Source: Pisaster brevispinus (lineage: Eukaryota; Echinodermata; Asteroidea; Forcipulatida; Asteriidae). Taken from it: a stretch of DNA of 64,000 bases. Numbering within the stretch: the first letter of the stretch is position 1; every line of letters starts with the position of its first letter. Position numbers and translations under genes: made by a program. Below are positions 11,263 to 23,394 of the stretch, in pieces. The notes beneath the pieces were generated by a model. That model made no database searches. It saw nothing but the letters and a program-made list of their open reading frames with translations, and was not told the DNA's origin. Location of the stretch: the NCBI GenBank assembly GCA_023634235.1, contig JAMKCF010000003.1, positions 14,168,742 to 14,232,741 on the forward strand. Reading direction: 5' to 3'.

Positions 11263-14200
11263 TCAACATTTTAGACCAGTGGCTTCACAGCTGACAGTCC
11301 ATAGTTCCTTGGCGAGCTCGTCATCTTGAGCGAATGTCGACGGTTCATTCTCCGCACAGTTATCAAAGTACTTCCCGGAGAGTTCAGCCACCGATTCGTC
11401 CAGAGCGCAGTGGAGCGTAGTCTGCGCTCCGGCCCTCTCATTGATGAGAAGCATCCTGTGAAAAATGTGTTGAAGTTATACCGTTTTTTAAGGTCATGGT
11501 TGTCCTATCAAACACAACTACAATTATTTTGATCGTCAGATCACCACTAATAAAACAATGGGGAAAAAAGATGTTTCATTTATAGATTAAATATATTCCT
11601 CACTTACGAAAGATATATATCGTAAAGGTCATATTTACCACATGAATGGCCACAGGCCATTGTACAGTCTTTTTGGTAGATCAGCGCTTGAAAAGCCTTT
11701 TTCCACAATCGGTGTTAAAACTGTTCCGGGGTGTAGGGAGACAGAAACAACCCCGCTATATGCCTCTCGCCTAGCCAGCTCCCTGGCGAAGAGGATACTC
11801 GCTAGCTTACTTATCGGATATCCCCGCATGTGCGGATACAGGAAACTTCCCACGGCCGAATCTTCCCGAATCATGTTCGGCTTTGGCGACTGGAAGTGCA
11901 TATCAGACGACACCGTGACGACTCGTTTGAGGGCGCTCTTCCTCAGTAGGTCCAGGAGAAGGTTTGTGAGGAGAAAATGGCCGAAGTGGTTAATACCGAA
12001 GACGTAGTCAAAGTTATCCTGTGTGACGGTCTGAGGTGGCAGAAAGCTAACACCTAGAAGTATACGAATCACGAATTTTAAAGTCTCAACATTTCTGTCA
12101 TTGCTTGTCTTCTTTTGTTTCGGCTAAAAAAACCGAGGAAAGCTAAAACATAATTAATAAATCATAAAAAATATTAATAATAATAAAAGAAAAAAGAAGA
12201 AGTAAATTTGTGCAATGACTTCTCAAAACCAAATAGCCCCAAATCACTTTTGTGTAGGCATCCGTACTTCATTGTGTATTAACAGATCACAGATAGAGAG
12301 TCCTATCAGAAAAAAAATCTCCCGGGGAGGTGATTCTCCACGGTACCGGAGAGAGTCCTATCGGAGAGTCTTACCAGAGGAGGGGGGGGTGGGGGTACTA
12401 ACAGAGGGAGTACTACCAGAAGGAGTCCTACCGGAGGAAAATCTACCAGAGGGAGATCTACCGGAGCGTGTCCTACCAGGGGGGAGGGTCCTACCAGAGA
12501 GAGTCCTACCGAAGGGAGTCCTATCGGAGAGAGTCCTACCAGAGGGAGATCTACCGGAGAGAGTCCAACCAGGGGGGGGGGGGTCCTACCAGAGAGAGTC
12601 CTACCAGAGGGAGTCCTACCAGAGAGAGTCCTACCAGAGGGAGTCCTACCAGAGAGAGTCCTACCAGAGGGAGTCCTACTAGAGAGAGTCCTACCAGAGG
12701 GAGTCCTACCAGAGAGAGTCCTACCAGAGGGAGTCCTACCAGAGAGTCCTACCAGAGAGAGAGTCCTACCAGAGAGAGTCCTACCAGAGAGAGTCCTACC
12801 AGAGGGAGTCCTACCAGAGGGAGTCCTACCAGAGAGAGTCCTACCAGAGGGAGTCCTACCAGAGGGAGTCCTACCAGAGAGTCCTACCAGAGAGAGTCCT
12901 ACCTGAGAGAGTCCTACCAGAGAGAGTCCTACCAGAGGGAGTCCTACCAGAGGGAGTCCTACCAGAGAGAGTCCTACCAGAGGGAGTCCTACCAGAGGGA
13001 GTCCTACCAGAGAGAGTCCTACCAGAGAGAGTCCTACCAGAGGGAGTCCTACCAGAGAGAGTCCTACCAGAGAGAGTCCTACCAGAGGGAGTCCTACCAG
13101 AGAGAGTCCTACCAGAGGGAGTCCTACCAGAGAGAGTCCTACCAGAGAGAGTCCTACCAGAGAGAGTCCTACCAGAGAGAGTCCTACCAGAGAGAGTCCT
13201 ATCAGAGAGAGTCCTACCAGAGAGAGTCCTACCAGAGGGAGTCCTACCCCAGAGAGTTCTACCAGAGGGAGTCCTACCAGAGAGAGTCCTACCAGAGGGA
13301 GTCCTACCAGAGAGAGTCCTACCAGAGAGAGTCCTACCAGACAGAGTCCTACCGAGAGAGAGTCCTACCAGAGAGAGTCCTACCAGAGGGAGTCCTACCA
13401 GAGGAAGTCCTACCAGAGGGAGTCCTACCAGAGAGAGTCCTACCAGAGAGAGTCCTACCAGAGAGAGTCCTACCAGAGGGAGTCCTACCAGAGAGAGTCC
13501 TACCAGAGAGAGTCCTACCAGAGAGAGTCCTACCAGAGAGAGTCCTACCAGAGAGAGTCCTACCAGAGAGAGTCCTACCAGAGAGAGTCCTACCAGAGGG
13601 AGTCCTACCAGAGGGAGTCCTACCAGAGGGAGTCCTACCAGAGGGAGTCCTACCAGAGAGAGTCCTACCAGAGAGAGTCCTACCAGAGAGAGTCCTACCA
13701 GAGAGAGTCCTACCAGAGGGAGTCCTACCAGAGGGAGTCCTACCAGAGGGAGTCATACCAGAGAGAGTCCTACCAGAGAGAGTCCTACCAGAGAGAGTCC
13801 TACCAGAGGGAGTCCTACCAGAGAGAGTCCTACCAGAGAGAGTCCTACCAGAGAGAGTCCTACCAGAGAGAGTCCTACCAGAGAGAGTCCTACCAGAGAG
13901 AGTCCTACCAGAGAGAGTCCTACCAGAGGGAGTCCTACCAGAGGGAGTCCTACCAGAGAGAGTCCTACCAGAGAGAGTCCTACCAGAGAGAGTCCTACCA
14001 GAGGGAGTCCTACCAGAGAGAGTCCTACCAGAGAGAGTCCTACCAGAGAGAGTCCTACCAGAGAGAGTCCTACCAGAGGGAGTCCTACCAGAGAGAGTCC
14101 TACCAGAGGGAGTCCTACCAGAGAGAGTCCTACCAGAGAGAGTCCTACCAGAGAGAGTCCTACCAGAGAGAGTCCTACCAGAGGGAGTCCTACCAGAGAG

Positions 14201-15507
14201 AGTCCTACCAGAGAGAGTCCTACCACTATATCACAGCGTTTACACAAAATAATCATACACAACATACAACTGAATTTCATCAGAAAAGGTACATACACGA
14301 TGTTTGAAAGGGATAGGGACAAGAAAAGGGCTTAAGTTAACTATACAGGGAAGAGGTATGTTTTCAAGAGTTTCTTAAATTGGTCTGTGGAATTTGCTGC
14401 TTTAATAAAAGAGGGGATATTGTTCCATTCTTTGGATGCAGTTACAGTGAATGTGCGATCGCCAGCTTTGCTACGGGTCCTAGGAATGGTAAGCAGAAAT
14501 GGGTCTCGAGAAGAGCGAAGATTGGGGCGAGATGGGTTATGAGATGTAAAGCAATCTTTTATATATACGACTTCATTGAACTGAAGAAGTCGACTAAAAC
14601 ATTGAGATCGGTTTTTTTCTGGATTCGTGCACGACACTCCCTGAGCTCCGTAGGCTCGTCCTAAACTTCATCTCACCATTCATCTCATTGTACTAGTATA
14701 CAGTCACAATGTTTTCTAGTTTCTGGTCATCTTGCTCATTATTCAAAAGGATTGCAGGGCATGGGCAATCGGTCCATTTTTCCAAGGCATCTACTAATAA
14801 GAGCCGATTTGCAAGTCTAAGTTGTGACTCTCGATTTGTCAACGGGAGACTAACGAACGAACAACAATAACTTTATATATTCGGTTTGCGGTAACACCAT
14901 GTGTATATCTACTAACTAATGTATGTAGATTTGTTCTATAACAATAACTTTACCTGCATTGTTAATAAGTATATCCAGTCTGTCTTCTGTTTCAATGATC
15001 TGTTGGGCGAACTCTCTGACCGACTGCAAGCTGGACAGATCGAGTTGACGGACCACAACCTCCGAGTTGCCCGTACTACTCTTGATGTCCTTCGCTACGT
15101 CTTCGGCCTTCTGTAGATTGCGACAAGCCAGGATGACCCGAGCTCCTCGCCGGGCCAAGTCCAAAGCCGTCTCCCGACCGATGCCAGAGTTGGCTCCTTG
15201 AAGGATTCCAAAAAAAAAACCCAAGCAATCAAAAATTAGAATTCCCGTTAGAGGTGCATTTAACTTGGATCAAGGACCAAAACTGTAAGCTCCAATCATA
15301 ACGAATTAGCAACTCAAGATGTAACCGTAGCCCCCGGCTTTCTTCATACATACCTGTGATTAATACTGTGTTCCCGTTGAGCACCGCATCGCTTGTACAG
15401 TACCTACGATTGACAAGGTGTCGCTTGTACCATTTTCCATACAGTACCCCCACCACAATGCATGCAACGGCAACCATGCCTTTCAATATACTTGCTAGAA
15501 CACCCAT
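11263..15507 (-). CDS. RDH-like short-chain dehydrogenase/reductase, copy C (complete, 334 aa)
   Basis: Same family and exon plan as copy B. Minus-strand exons: 15507-15354 (154 bp), 15196-14954 (243), 12053-11639 (415), 11455-11263 (193); the joined frame is 334 codons plus TGA with GT/AG borders. The anchor is in residues 5-25 (MGVLASILKGMVAVACIVVG). TGANSGIG begins at T51, NNAG is N130-G133, then N154, S182, Y211 and K215 (YPISK). Exon 2 and exon 4 are nearly the same as in A, B and F, while exons 1 and 3 are clearly different, which suggests conversion of exons 2 and 4. Intron 2 is unusually long (2.9 kb) because it holds a 15-bp minisatellite and a LINE fragment. A farther in-frame ATG at 15573 would add 22 residues ahead of the anchor; I prefer 15507, which matches the other copies. 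Confidence 0.88.
12298..14226. repeat. 15-bp minisatellite, about 128 units, in intron 2 of copy C
   Basis: The unit GTCCTACCAGAGAGA alternates with the variant GTCCTACCAGAGGGA. The edge near 12300-12580 is degenerate (indels, G runs, ACTAAC variants) and the core from about 12600 to the right edge is very homogeneous, typical of a growing minisatellite with an old edge. Since 15 is a multiple of three, all three frames stay open and yield artefactual RESYQ, ESPTR and ERVLP peptides; the 594-codon frame is not a gene. The array sits between exons 2 and 3 of copy C and would be transcribed in its pre-mRNA. Confidence 0.96.
14341..14640 (-). pseudogene. 5'-truncated LINE, C-terminus of reverse-transcriptase ORF
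   Basis: The minus strand encodes about 98 residues ending in SFIKAANSTDQFKKLLKTYL then FPV and a stop. Features are R-rich LRSSRDPFLLTIPRTRSKAG, then DRTFTVTASKEWNNIPSFI. This G.R.F...A...WN.LP......F...LK..LF signature is the normal end of CR1/L2/Jockey-type ORF2 (family knowledge). The catalytic RT domain is absent, so it is a dead 3' fragment lying in intron 2 of copy C beside the minisatellite. Confidence 0.75.
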
Positions 15508-16838
15508 ACTGGCGCGCAAGAAAGAAAAGGTCTGGCGTGAAGTCTCGTAATAAAAGCGGCAGGAGTCGCGCATGGAAACGTGATCCTTGAGCAGCCGACG
15601 CGTTTATATAACAAAGGCAACTTTTTAGCTGTTCCGACTACAGTCGGAACAGGTATTGTTTTCGTCGAGATTTTTATTATTTTTATTATTATTAGCTGTT
15701 CCGACGTAGGAGTCGGAACAGCTATTGTTTTCGTTAGGATTTTTATTTGTTTTTCTTATTATTATTCTTTATTTCCACCAAAATGCCATAGGTTTTGTAC
15801 ATGCATTTTGTTACCTCCTAAAGTCATACTAGGCTTAGTATAAAATAGTCAAATCATATATCATATTAAAGCTTAGGTCATGAAGTTATAGTAAAATGTA
15901 CTTAACTTAACTTAATTAATTAATTTACTCAGTTATAATGACATGAATATTTAATTAGCCAATCTTGAGACCACCATATCTCAAAAAGTGTACGTCTGAT
16001 CGTCAAACTTTTTTCGATTTTATACTTGTTGGATACTGTAAAACTGTTTGCTGGCCTAAAATGCCAGACGACGTCACCATGACGTCATTTATTGCGCGTT
16101 TTGTATCTGTGTACAAAACCCATGGCTGTAAGATTCTAAACTTGATCAAGTCCCAGTCCCGTATACGAGCGATGTTGTTGCGTATTTTGTACATAATACA
16201 CAGACGCTTCACGGTGGAAGACTTAGGGAAGTTTATTTTTTAACGCACATTGGACACGTCCTTGCATGGAGGACATCCTTGGGCAAGTTCGAGCAGCGAC
16301 CATTTGTCAACCACTAGTCAATGTTCCATGGTTACCTATGCATGAAATACATCCTGGGTACCAGGCAAAATCGCCAAATGGTCGACAATAGTCAACTATA
16401 GTCCCTTGCTCGAACTTGCTCCTTGCAAGCGTCTTTGAGCAACGAACTCGGTCCAGCGAATCACCTCATAAAGGGTGCAGTTTGAGTTAGTTTATTCAAC
16501 ACTGAATGCCCCCAAAATTGCCAGAACGTAGTCAGGGAGTCAAGCTGAAAAGCTAGAAAGTGAAATGGCCAAACAGACGACAAGAAGGAAAATTCCACGG
16601 GTAAGTGATTTATGATTAGAAACTCCTTGTCCGGATACTAGGCAAACATGATTGGGCAGCACGGAATGATCCGAATGTACACACCGTGAGCCTGTGTCAA
16701 TGATGGTGTTCACCGCCGTCATGTCACTAAACAAGGACAATGCTATAATCCCTCTGTTTAAGATAGAGTGGCAAGCTTGTTCCACCCCTTCATTGATCCT
16801 TTCTTTGACAAAATACAATACTTGGGAATTATTAGTAC

Positions 16839-17595
16839 TGTAGACCCTACTCCTAGAACTATTCGGTTCGTTCCGCTGTCGTCTCCCCGACCCTCATAGG
16901 TCATCATGTACAAAATCCTATTCGAAACTTTTTCCCCTTCACGTTTATGCACCTGGACTTCTCTTTTGAAAACGGAGCTCGCCAAAATTAGGCTCTATGT
17001 ATTCATTGTTTTCACAGTGAGCTCGGGGTGGGTCCAGAAAATCCACTCCGCAAAAAAAGGTGCAAAAAATGATAAATTCCCATCGTTATTCGGAATCGTC
17101 GCCTTCCAATAACAAAAATGGCCGCCGTCGCTTGTATCAATGGTATGCTGCGCGCAACACTGGTTCACAATAACCAACGGTTTACGTATAAAAGATAAGC
17201 CATTGATTATTGTGGACCAGTGTTGCGCACAGAATACTATTGAATACCGGCTTATAGCATGTCGTGGACCAGCGTTGCACGCAGCATACCAGTGATACAA
17301 GCGACGGCGGCCATTTTTGTTATCGGAAGGCGACGATTCTGAATAAACGATGGGAATTTATCATTTTTTGCACCTTTTTTTTGCGGAGTGGATTTTCTGG
17401 ACCCACCCCGAGCTCACTGTGAAAACAATGAATACATAGAGCCTAATTTTGGCGAGCTCCGTTTTCAAAAGAGAAGTCCAGGTGCATAAACGTGAAGGGG
17501 AAAAAGTTTCGAATAGGATTTTGTACATGATGACCTATGAGGGTCGGGGAGACGATAGCGGAACGAACCGAATAGTTCTAGGAGTATGTAGACCC
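16839..17595. mobile_element. foldback element with long terminal inverted repeats, copy 1 (Mutator-like)
   Basis: Element 16848-17586 (739 bp) starts TACTCCTAGAACTATTCGG and ends with the reverse complement. Inverted arms of about 320 bp flank a centre of about 100 bp. It is bordered by the 9-bp direct repeat TGTAGACCC (16839-16847 and 17587-17595). Nine-base target duplications with long TIRs are typical of Mutator-like elements (family knowledge). No transposase frame. It is inserted in Helentron-like element 1; the corresponding unoccupied site is in element 2 near 27487-27497. Confidence 0.8.
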
Positions 17596-19548
17596 CCCCC
17601 CAAAAAAAAAAAGTCCTGAGTGAGTGACAAATCGACTTGCAACTTGTTTTTCCATTCATCCAAGTTCAGCTACCAATTCCTCACCAGGAATATTTAAACA
17701 GGTACAAGAGAAAGGAAGTTCAACATCAATTAAAAAATTGAATAAATCCCCTTTGGCTACGGAAATGTTTCCCATCTTTGTTTCTTCCCCATTAGAAATA
17801 TTTAAAATTTCCTATTTAATTTTAAGAATTGGTCCTAGTCACAGTGAAATACAGGTTAGTGGATGAATAACATTTCCAACACCCCCCCATAACAACAAAA
17901 TTATGGGGGTTTTATTAACTTATGGGTACATTTTACCAGACAATGAGCATCCGAGGTGTCAATGTTCGCCCTCATATCATTGAACAATGGCAATGTTAAT
18001 CAATCCCTCTGTAAAATAGAGTGGCGAGCTTCTTCCATCCCTTCATGGTCATTTCTTTGTTACGACATGAGAGTTAATCAATAAAAAAGGGAAGGGTTTG
18101 AAATCTGTGAGATTCGATAATATGAGTGCAAGATTAAAACCTAACTTAAGATTCAATAACGTGAGTTGCGAGATACAGCTATAGAACACCACGTAGTTAG
18201 TTGATTGATCATCCTTTCCAATCCCCCCCCCCCCCCAGGGAAAAACAATGCGGGTTTATGAATTTCTTGGTAACTTTTTAATTTGTTTTCAATAGATTGT
18301 AACATTATGCTTTTTTTCCCCATGTTTTTATTTCTATAAGGAAATCTGGAAGACTGGATGAAGGATTGATCCATCAACAGCTGGACCATCAAGTGCTGGA
18401 CTCTCGGTGACTGAACCCTCTACATCAACTGCACAAACGGATTGTTTATCGGAAACATGTATTGGTTGTTCTTTGAGTCTGAATCAGTGTTTAGGCTTTC
18501 ATTTTAGGATTTAAAAACATCAACAGCTTCCCAACTCATGGGGGTTTAGAAAATTGTATGATACCGAAGGCTAAAAAGACAAGCTAAAGGAATGTACATT
18601 ATGGAACAAAGATATTTGGTTACCCAATGTAAATGTTTATTTACTCTTTCAATTTATCATGAGTTGATGGTCAAATAAACATTTCACAAATTAAATGTGG
18701 ATCACAACACTTACAAGCAACACTCTGGAATCAGTTTGCCATAGGTTTGAAAAGTGTACAAGTACACACCATGTACCAAGTCCCATATTCAATGAGGAAT
18801 AGTAACATTTTGGCATGACCACCTCTGTTGGCCATCATAAAATTTAGTAAATTTCAACTTTTGGAAATATATGTCGATAAGTTTCATACCCAGTATGATA
18901 TGATCACCTTTATCACAATGCACAACGGTTCATTTTATTGTTCCACTGTGTAAAAGTCCCCACAACTCTGGGTATGCCTACCCATTACTGTCAAAATGCA
19001 GTTATCGCAATGCTGTATTTGTATAATAGCGTTCTTTATCATGTTTATCTTTAATGTATTGTTTTACACCCCTATTAACATGTACTATGGATTTATGGAA
19101 TTTCACTCTGATGAGTAAAGCAAGAAAAAAATAAATCTATAAAACAGTTTGGAGTATTTTGGCATGATCACTTTTTTGTGGCAGTTCAAAATCTAACTCT
19201 AAGTTATGAAAGTGTAAATGATGTAGAACTACTAAGCATCTTTTGTACCAGTGTGTAGTTAACAAGCACAGTATGATTTGGTTTATTTCAAGTTTGTATT
19301 GGCTTTAGAATCAATTTCAGTTGATAAAGACTATCATTTTAGAAATTCTTAACATCTTTTCTTTCTGCAGAGTTTTGCAGTACTCAATAAACAGTGAAAC
19401 AAAGTGCAGCGAAACGTTCCTTGTTTGTTTTTGCTGTTGTTAAAGGACCTGAATTTGGGTAAATATTTAAAACAATTCCCCTCTTATCTTTACTACCGAG
19501 GGTGCTGTTGCAGTGATGTCATCTCAGGGAGCTACTTGTTTTATTTTT

Positions 19549-20539
19549 GGCGAGCTGCGAGGCAGAGTGAGCCTATGTAATGACAATTTCCGTCCCGTCT
19601 GTCCGTCCGTCCGTCCGGCCGTCCGTCCGTCCGTCCGGCCGTCCGCGTTCAGTGGAAATGTTAAAGTTTTTGTTTCAAGTATCAGTCTTTGAGTTGAGTT
19701 GTTTTATGGTATGTACAAGCCCAAGTGAGATTGTTACATATAATTGCCAGTCATTTTTTTGTAATTTCAACTATTTTTTCCAATAATGTTGAAGTTTTGG
19801 GAATAAAAAAAATGTTAAAGTTTTGGGAATAAAAAAAATGTTAAATTTTTTTTTCAGGCTAAATTATTGACCTCTGGATTTTAAAGAACCAAACTCAAAC
19901 TAAAATTTTAAAGTTTTGAACTAAGTTAAGTTGTAACTTTGACTTACAATTGACAACAGACAGGCTGAGCATAAAATCGGTTCCGGTTAAATGAGCTAAA
20001 ACAATTAAAAACTTAAATGGTCATAACTCCTTATTGCAATGATGTACTGACTTGAAACTTGAATCAAATATTGATTCTTACATGTAGATTCATATGAAAA
20101 GATAAAGCTCAAAGAGTTTATCACTGGTTCCAGTTGAATGAGCTAAAACAATGACAACCTTAAATGGCCATAACTCCTTATTGCAATGATGTACTTACTT
20201 GAAACTTGAATCAAATATTGCTTCTTACACAGAGATTCATTTGAAAAGATAAAACTCAAGAGTTTATCACTGGTTCCAGTTGAATGAGTTCAAACAATAA
20301 AAAACTTAAATGGTCATAACTCCTTGTTGCAATGATGTACTGACTTGAAACTTGAATCAAATATTGCTTCTTACATGTAGATTCATATGAAAAGATAAAA
20401 CTCTCAGAGTTTATCACTGGTTCCAGTTGAATGAGCTAAAACAATGAAAACCTTAAATGGTCATAACTCCTTATTGCAATTAGTCATTGGTCTTCTATCT
20501 GGCGATCGGCAGCTCGCCATGGCAGCTTCGCTGTTCTAG
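19549..20539 (+). mobile_element. small Helentron-like element nested in element 1, with empty site visible
   Basis: It starts GGCGAGCTGCGAGG and has the exact inverted repeat GCAGCTCGCC at about 20509-20518. After that come a short GGCAGC/GCTGTT hairpin and terminal CTAG (20536-20539) followed by TT. A GTCC microsatellite (19593-19647) follows the left end. The interior contains four copies of a unit of about 147 bp (starts 19981, 20128, 20274, 20421; the last is truncated). Comparison with element 2 (29428-29460) shows the sequence without the insert: only a T run is ambiguous, with no target duplication beyond TT, as expected of Helentrons. No coding sequence. Confidence 0.75.
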
Positions 20540-21340
20540 TTGTTAAAAAAATGAATTGTGAATCCCCAAATTTGCTTGTTAGAAGAATTTGTGAGAAGAT
20601 TGCACTTTGGCTTGACATAAAATGACAAATTAACAAATCATTAAAGAAAAGAATGTTTATGGCGGAGAATAACATTCTAAATTCTGTCCACTTTTTGTGA
20701 ATAAACTAATTGTAAAATACCCTTAAAAATGGCAACATAAAAGTTTGAAATAACGATGAAATGGGACACAATGGTGCATCTCCATCGATTGCATTAAAAG
20801 CAAAATTTCTTTGAACTTTTAATTTTTTTTATGAAACCTGTTCGTTCTTAGTGTGACAATTAGTGAAAAATGTTCACCATAAAGAGACTTTTTGCAACAC
20901 AAAGGAATTTATTAACAATCTATAAACAGGATGGGTTAATACATATGCAATGCACTTCTGATCCTTGATATTCGATTCCTAACCGGTAGAGGACTCATTG
21001 CTTTGTGCACAGCCCATTCGATTTGTACATGAGCAACATGTAATTCCTACGTAGGTTTAGGGTTTTCGTGAAAATACATTGGATGGAATTTTTTTTTTAC
21101 CATCGTGAAATTTATTAGAATGAACAACACATTTTTTTTTACTATGACGTCATCAGGTGTCGAATTACGGTAATTCAAAGCTTATTCCTTTAAAAAATCA
21201 TATCTCCTGAACCACATGTCGTAAAGTCGTATAGTTATTGTTGTTTTGTAGCTTACAACAAATGCAAAAATTTAATTTTTAAGATGACCTCACTTTGACC
21301 TTTACTTCCGGTCCAAACAGGAAGCTCAAAACTTTAACAA

Positions 21341-21705
21341 AAAATAAGCGATTTGATTTTGAATAAGCAAATTCATTCCGAATAAGCCATTCCGTAAAAG
21401 CAACCGTGCACGGATGAATACACCTGCCCGAGATTTGGAAGTTTACACGGCATACACATGAATGAACATTAAAATGGTATTGACATGTATGCATTTTGTG
21501 GTTAATCACTGAATGATGTAGTGTTAAGTGTAATTAAAGAAACTTCACAATCTTTATCAACAGGCGAAATCCTTACGAATAATTAAACGAAATGGTTACG
21601 AATGAGCAAAATGATTCTGAATAAGCAAATTGATTTCGAATGAGCGAAATGATTCAGAATAAGCAAATTAATTCTGAATAAGCATATTGATACTCGATCG
21701 GTATT
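21341..21705. repeat. degenerate GAATAAGC tandem repeat
   Basis: A run of units of about 20-22 bp of the type TGAATAAGCAAATTGATT is repeated imperfectly from 21345 to 21385 and again from 21595 to 21690. It marks the point where element 1 stops matching element 2 and starts matching element 3, that is, the composite junction. Confidence 0.6.
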
Positions 21706-22369
21706 AAAGGGCATGCAAAGTTTTACAATTTAGATACAACAGCATTTAGCTTTAATTATTATTATTATTCTTTGTTTTGCCTAAATTCCCATAGCATTTG
21801 TACACGAATTTGTTTAATTCTTAAAAAATAATAAAAATAATCTGAAAGAGTTAGATCCTATGTCAAATTGAAGCTCAGTACATAAACTTAACATTTATTG
21901 TGATAATTGTTAAAATTCTTAATTAATTAGCCACTTTACAGCGAGGTGAATATTTAATAAGCCACCCTTTTTGAGACCATATCTCAAAAAGTATACCGCC
22001 GATCGCCAAACTTTTTTTAGTTTTAGACTTATGAGATGCTGCAGATGTGGTTTCCGGCCTAAAATAACGAACGACGTCACAATGACGTCATTTATTGCGC
22101 ATTTTCGCATTTTCGCGTTTACACATTTTCGCCTGTGTACAAAACACATCAAGATAGTGAAATCAAATCCGACTTCTAGAAACATAATTTTTCAATTAAG
22201 CTCACATTTAACGTCCTAGATTACACAAATGTTTCTTAAATCCAGAAAGATTTTATTGACGTTCAGTTTAAAAGCATGAAAACTTATTAAAACATTGTCA
22301 GTAGAAAAAAACCCAAAATTCTCAGGCAAATTTAACGTCATGGATACTCTGCATTTGGTTTTGGCCTTA

Positions 22370-23110
22370 TTACATTTAGCTAGACGAGAATGGTAGCATA
22401 GTCAAACATAAAATAATAACTCACGTTTTCAGTTCTAAAGGATAGTGGGTTGTCGCCACAACTAACCCCCGTACATTCAGCGAACCATAAATCAGGGCAC
22501 AATTTTCTGATCAAAACAAAATTTATGTTTTGAAGGCATCAGACAGCATATCGAAACCGAATTTAATGACAATACCAATGGTGAAACCATGAGCGCAATG
22601 GTTAAATGTACATCATAAAGTCTAGACTACGAAGTTGTATATTTAGTGTGCTTCATTGTGTCACACAATAAACCATAGAAATCAGTCAAGCAACACGGCA
22701 CTTGTTTACATAAGTTACGAGTATGGGATCAAAGTTGTCCCAATACAATGTCTTTGAACGAAAACCCTGAAAATTCAAAAAGTTCATCTGATGGTGTAGA
22801 TTAAACACACGACATAAATTAAGCCAAGATAAAATCCATTTACTTTACGTCGGGCAAACTGTGTTTACTGTCTTCCCGTTTGATGATGTAGTTTATTCAA
22901 AATGCGGCGCAGTGCATGAGCAGTAGTTCACTTTATGTACACAAGGGGTTGTTCGCTTTTCGTACTAACTTGTGAGACATGCTCAGTTTTAGACTCAGTA
23001 TCAGAATAAAGGTTACATGTAGGCTTAGTTTTGATAGGCACATTTCAAGTCAAAATAAGTGCATGCCAAAGGTGAACGGTTCTACCTCTTAGTAAGACCA
23101 TGGAGGTAGG
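22370..23110 (+). repeat. direct repeat inside element 1, left copy
   Basis: Repeated at about 24640-25675 with the same order of motifs: ATTACATTTAGCTAGACGAG, GTGGGTTGTCGCCACAAC, GGTGAAACCATGAGCGCAAT and the CTACCTCTTAGT end. The two copies are about 2.27 kb apart. The right copy has an expanded run of the ACGTACTAACTTGTGAGACC unit. Non-coding. Confidence 0.7.
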
Positions 23111-23266
23111 AACATCCACGGTAAGACCTTCTGACATTAAAACTTATTAAAACATTGTCAGTAGAACAATTTTGGATTCCCGGGCAAAATTCACGGATCG
23201 GGTACAGCGTAAAATAAGATTTGTATTGTCGAAAAAATGTACATATCTAAAAAGTGTCAAGTCTGA

Positions 23267-23394
23267 GGCCGTGTCCGAAACGGCGACTTCGGCTAGATCT
23301 ACGGCTAGATTGCCCGCGTCTGCCTATTCTTCAACACTGGCAGACGCGCTGATCTAGCTGAGCTGTAGCCGAAGTAGCCGTTTCGGACACGGCC
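23267..23394. mobile_element. 128-bp MITE with perfect ends
   Basis: It begins GGCCGTGTCCGAAACGGC and ends GCCGTTTCGGACACGGCC; the inverted arms extend about 30 bp with one or two mismatches. The centre has a second GTCTGCC/GGCAGAC pairing. Related short palindromes lie in intron 1 of RDH copies A and B. No transposase. Confidence 0.75.

Noticed and set aside
12298..14226. CRISPR-like regular repeat
   Set aside because: Units are contiguous with no unique spacers, and the sequence is an animal nuclear genome.
12468..14252. 594-codon open frame (and long frames on the other strand) of RESYQ/ESPTR/ERVLP repeats
   Set aside because: It is the translation of a 15-bp minisatellite, open in all frames because 15 is a multiple of three, and it lies inside an RDH intron.
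15573..15573. Upstream in-frame ATG for copy C
   Set aside because: It would add 22 polar residues before the membrane anchor, unlike every other copy; the ATG at 15507 fits the family better, though it cannot be excluded.
16906..17112. Open frames repeated in both foldback copies
   Set aside because: They lie inside the terminal inverted arms and are duplicated because the element is; no transposase motif.
19593..19647. GTCC tetranucleotide run as a stand-alone microsatellite
   Set aside because: It is part of the left end of the small Helentron-like element and is reported there.
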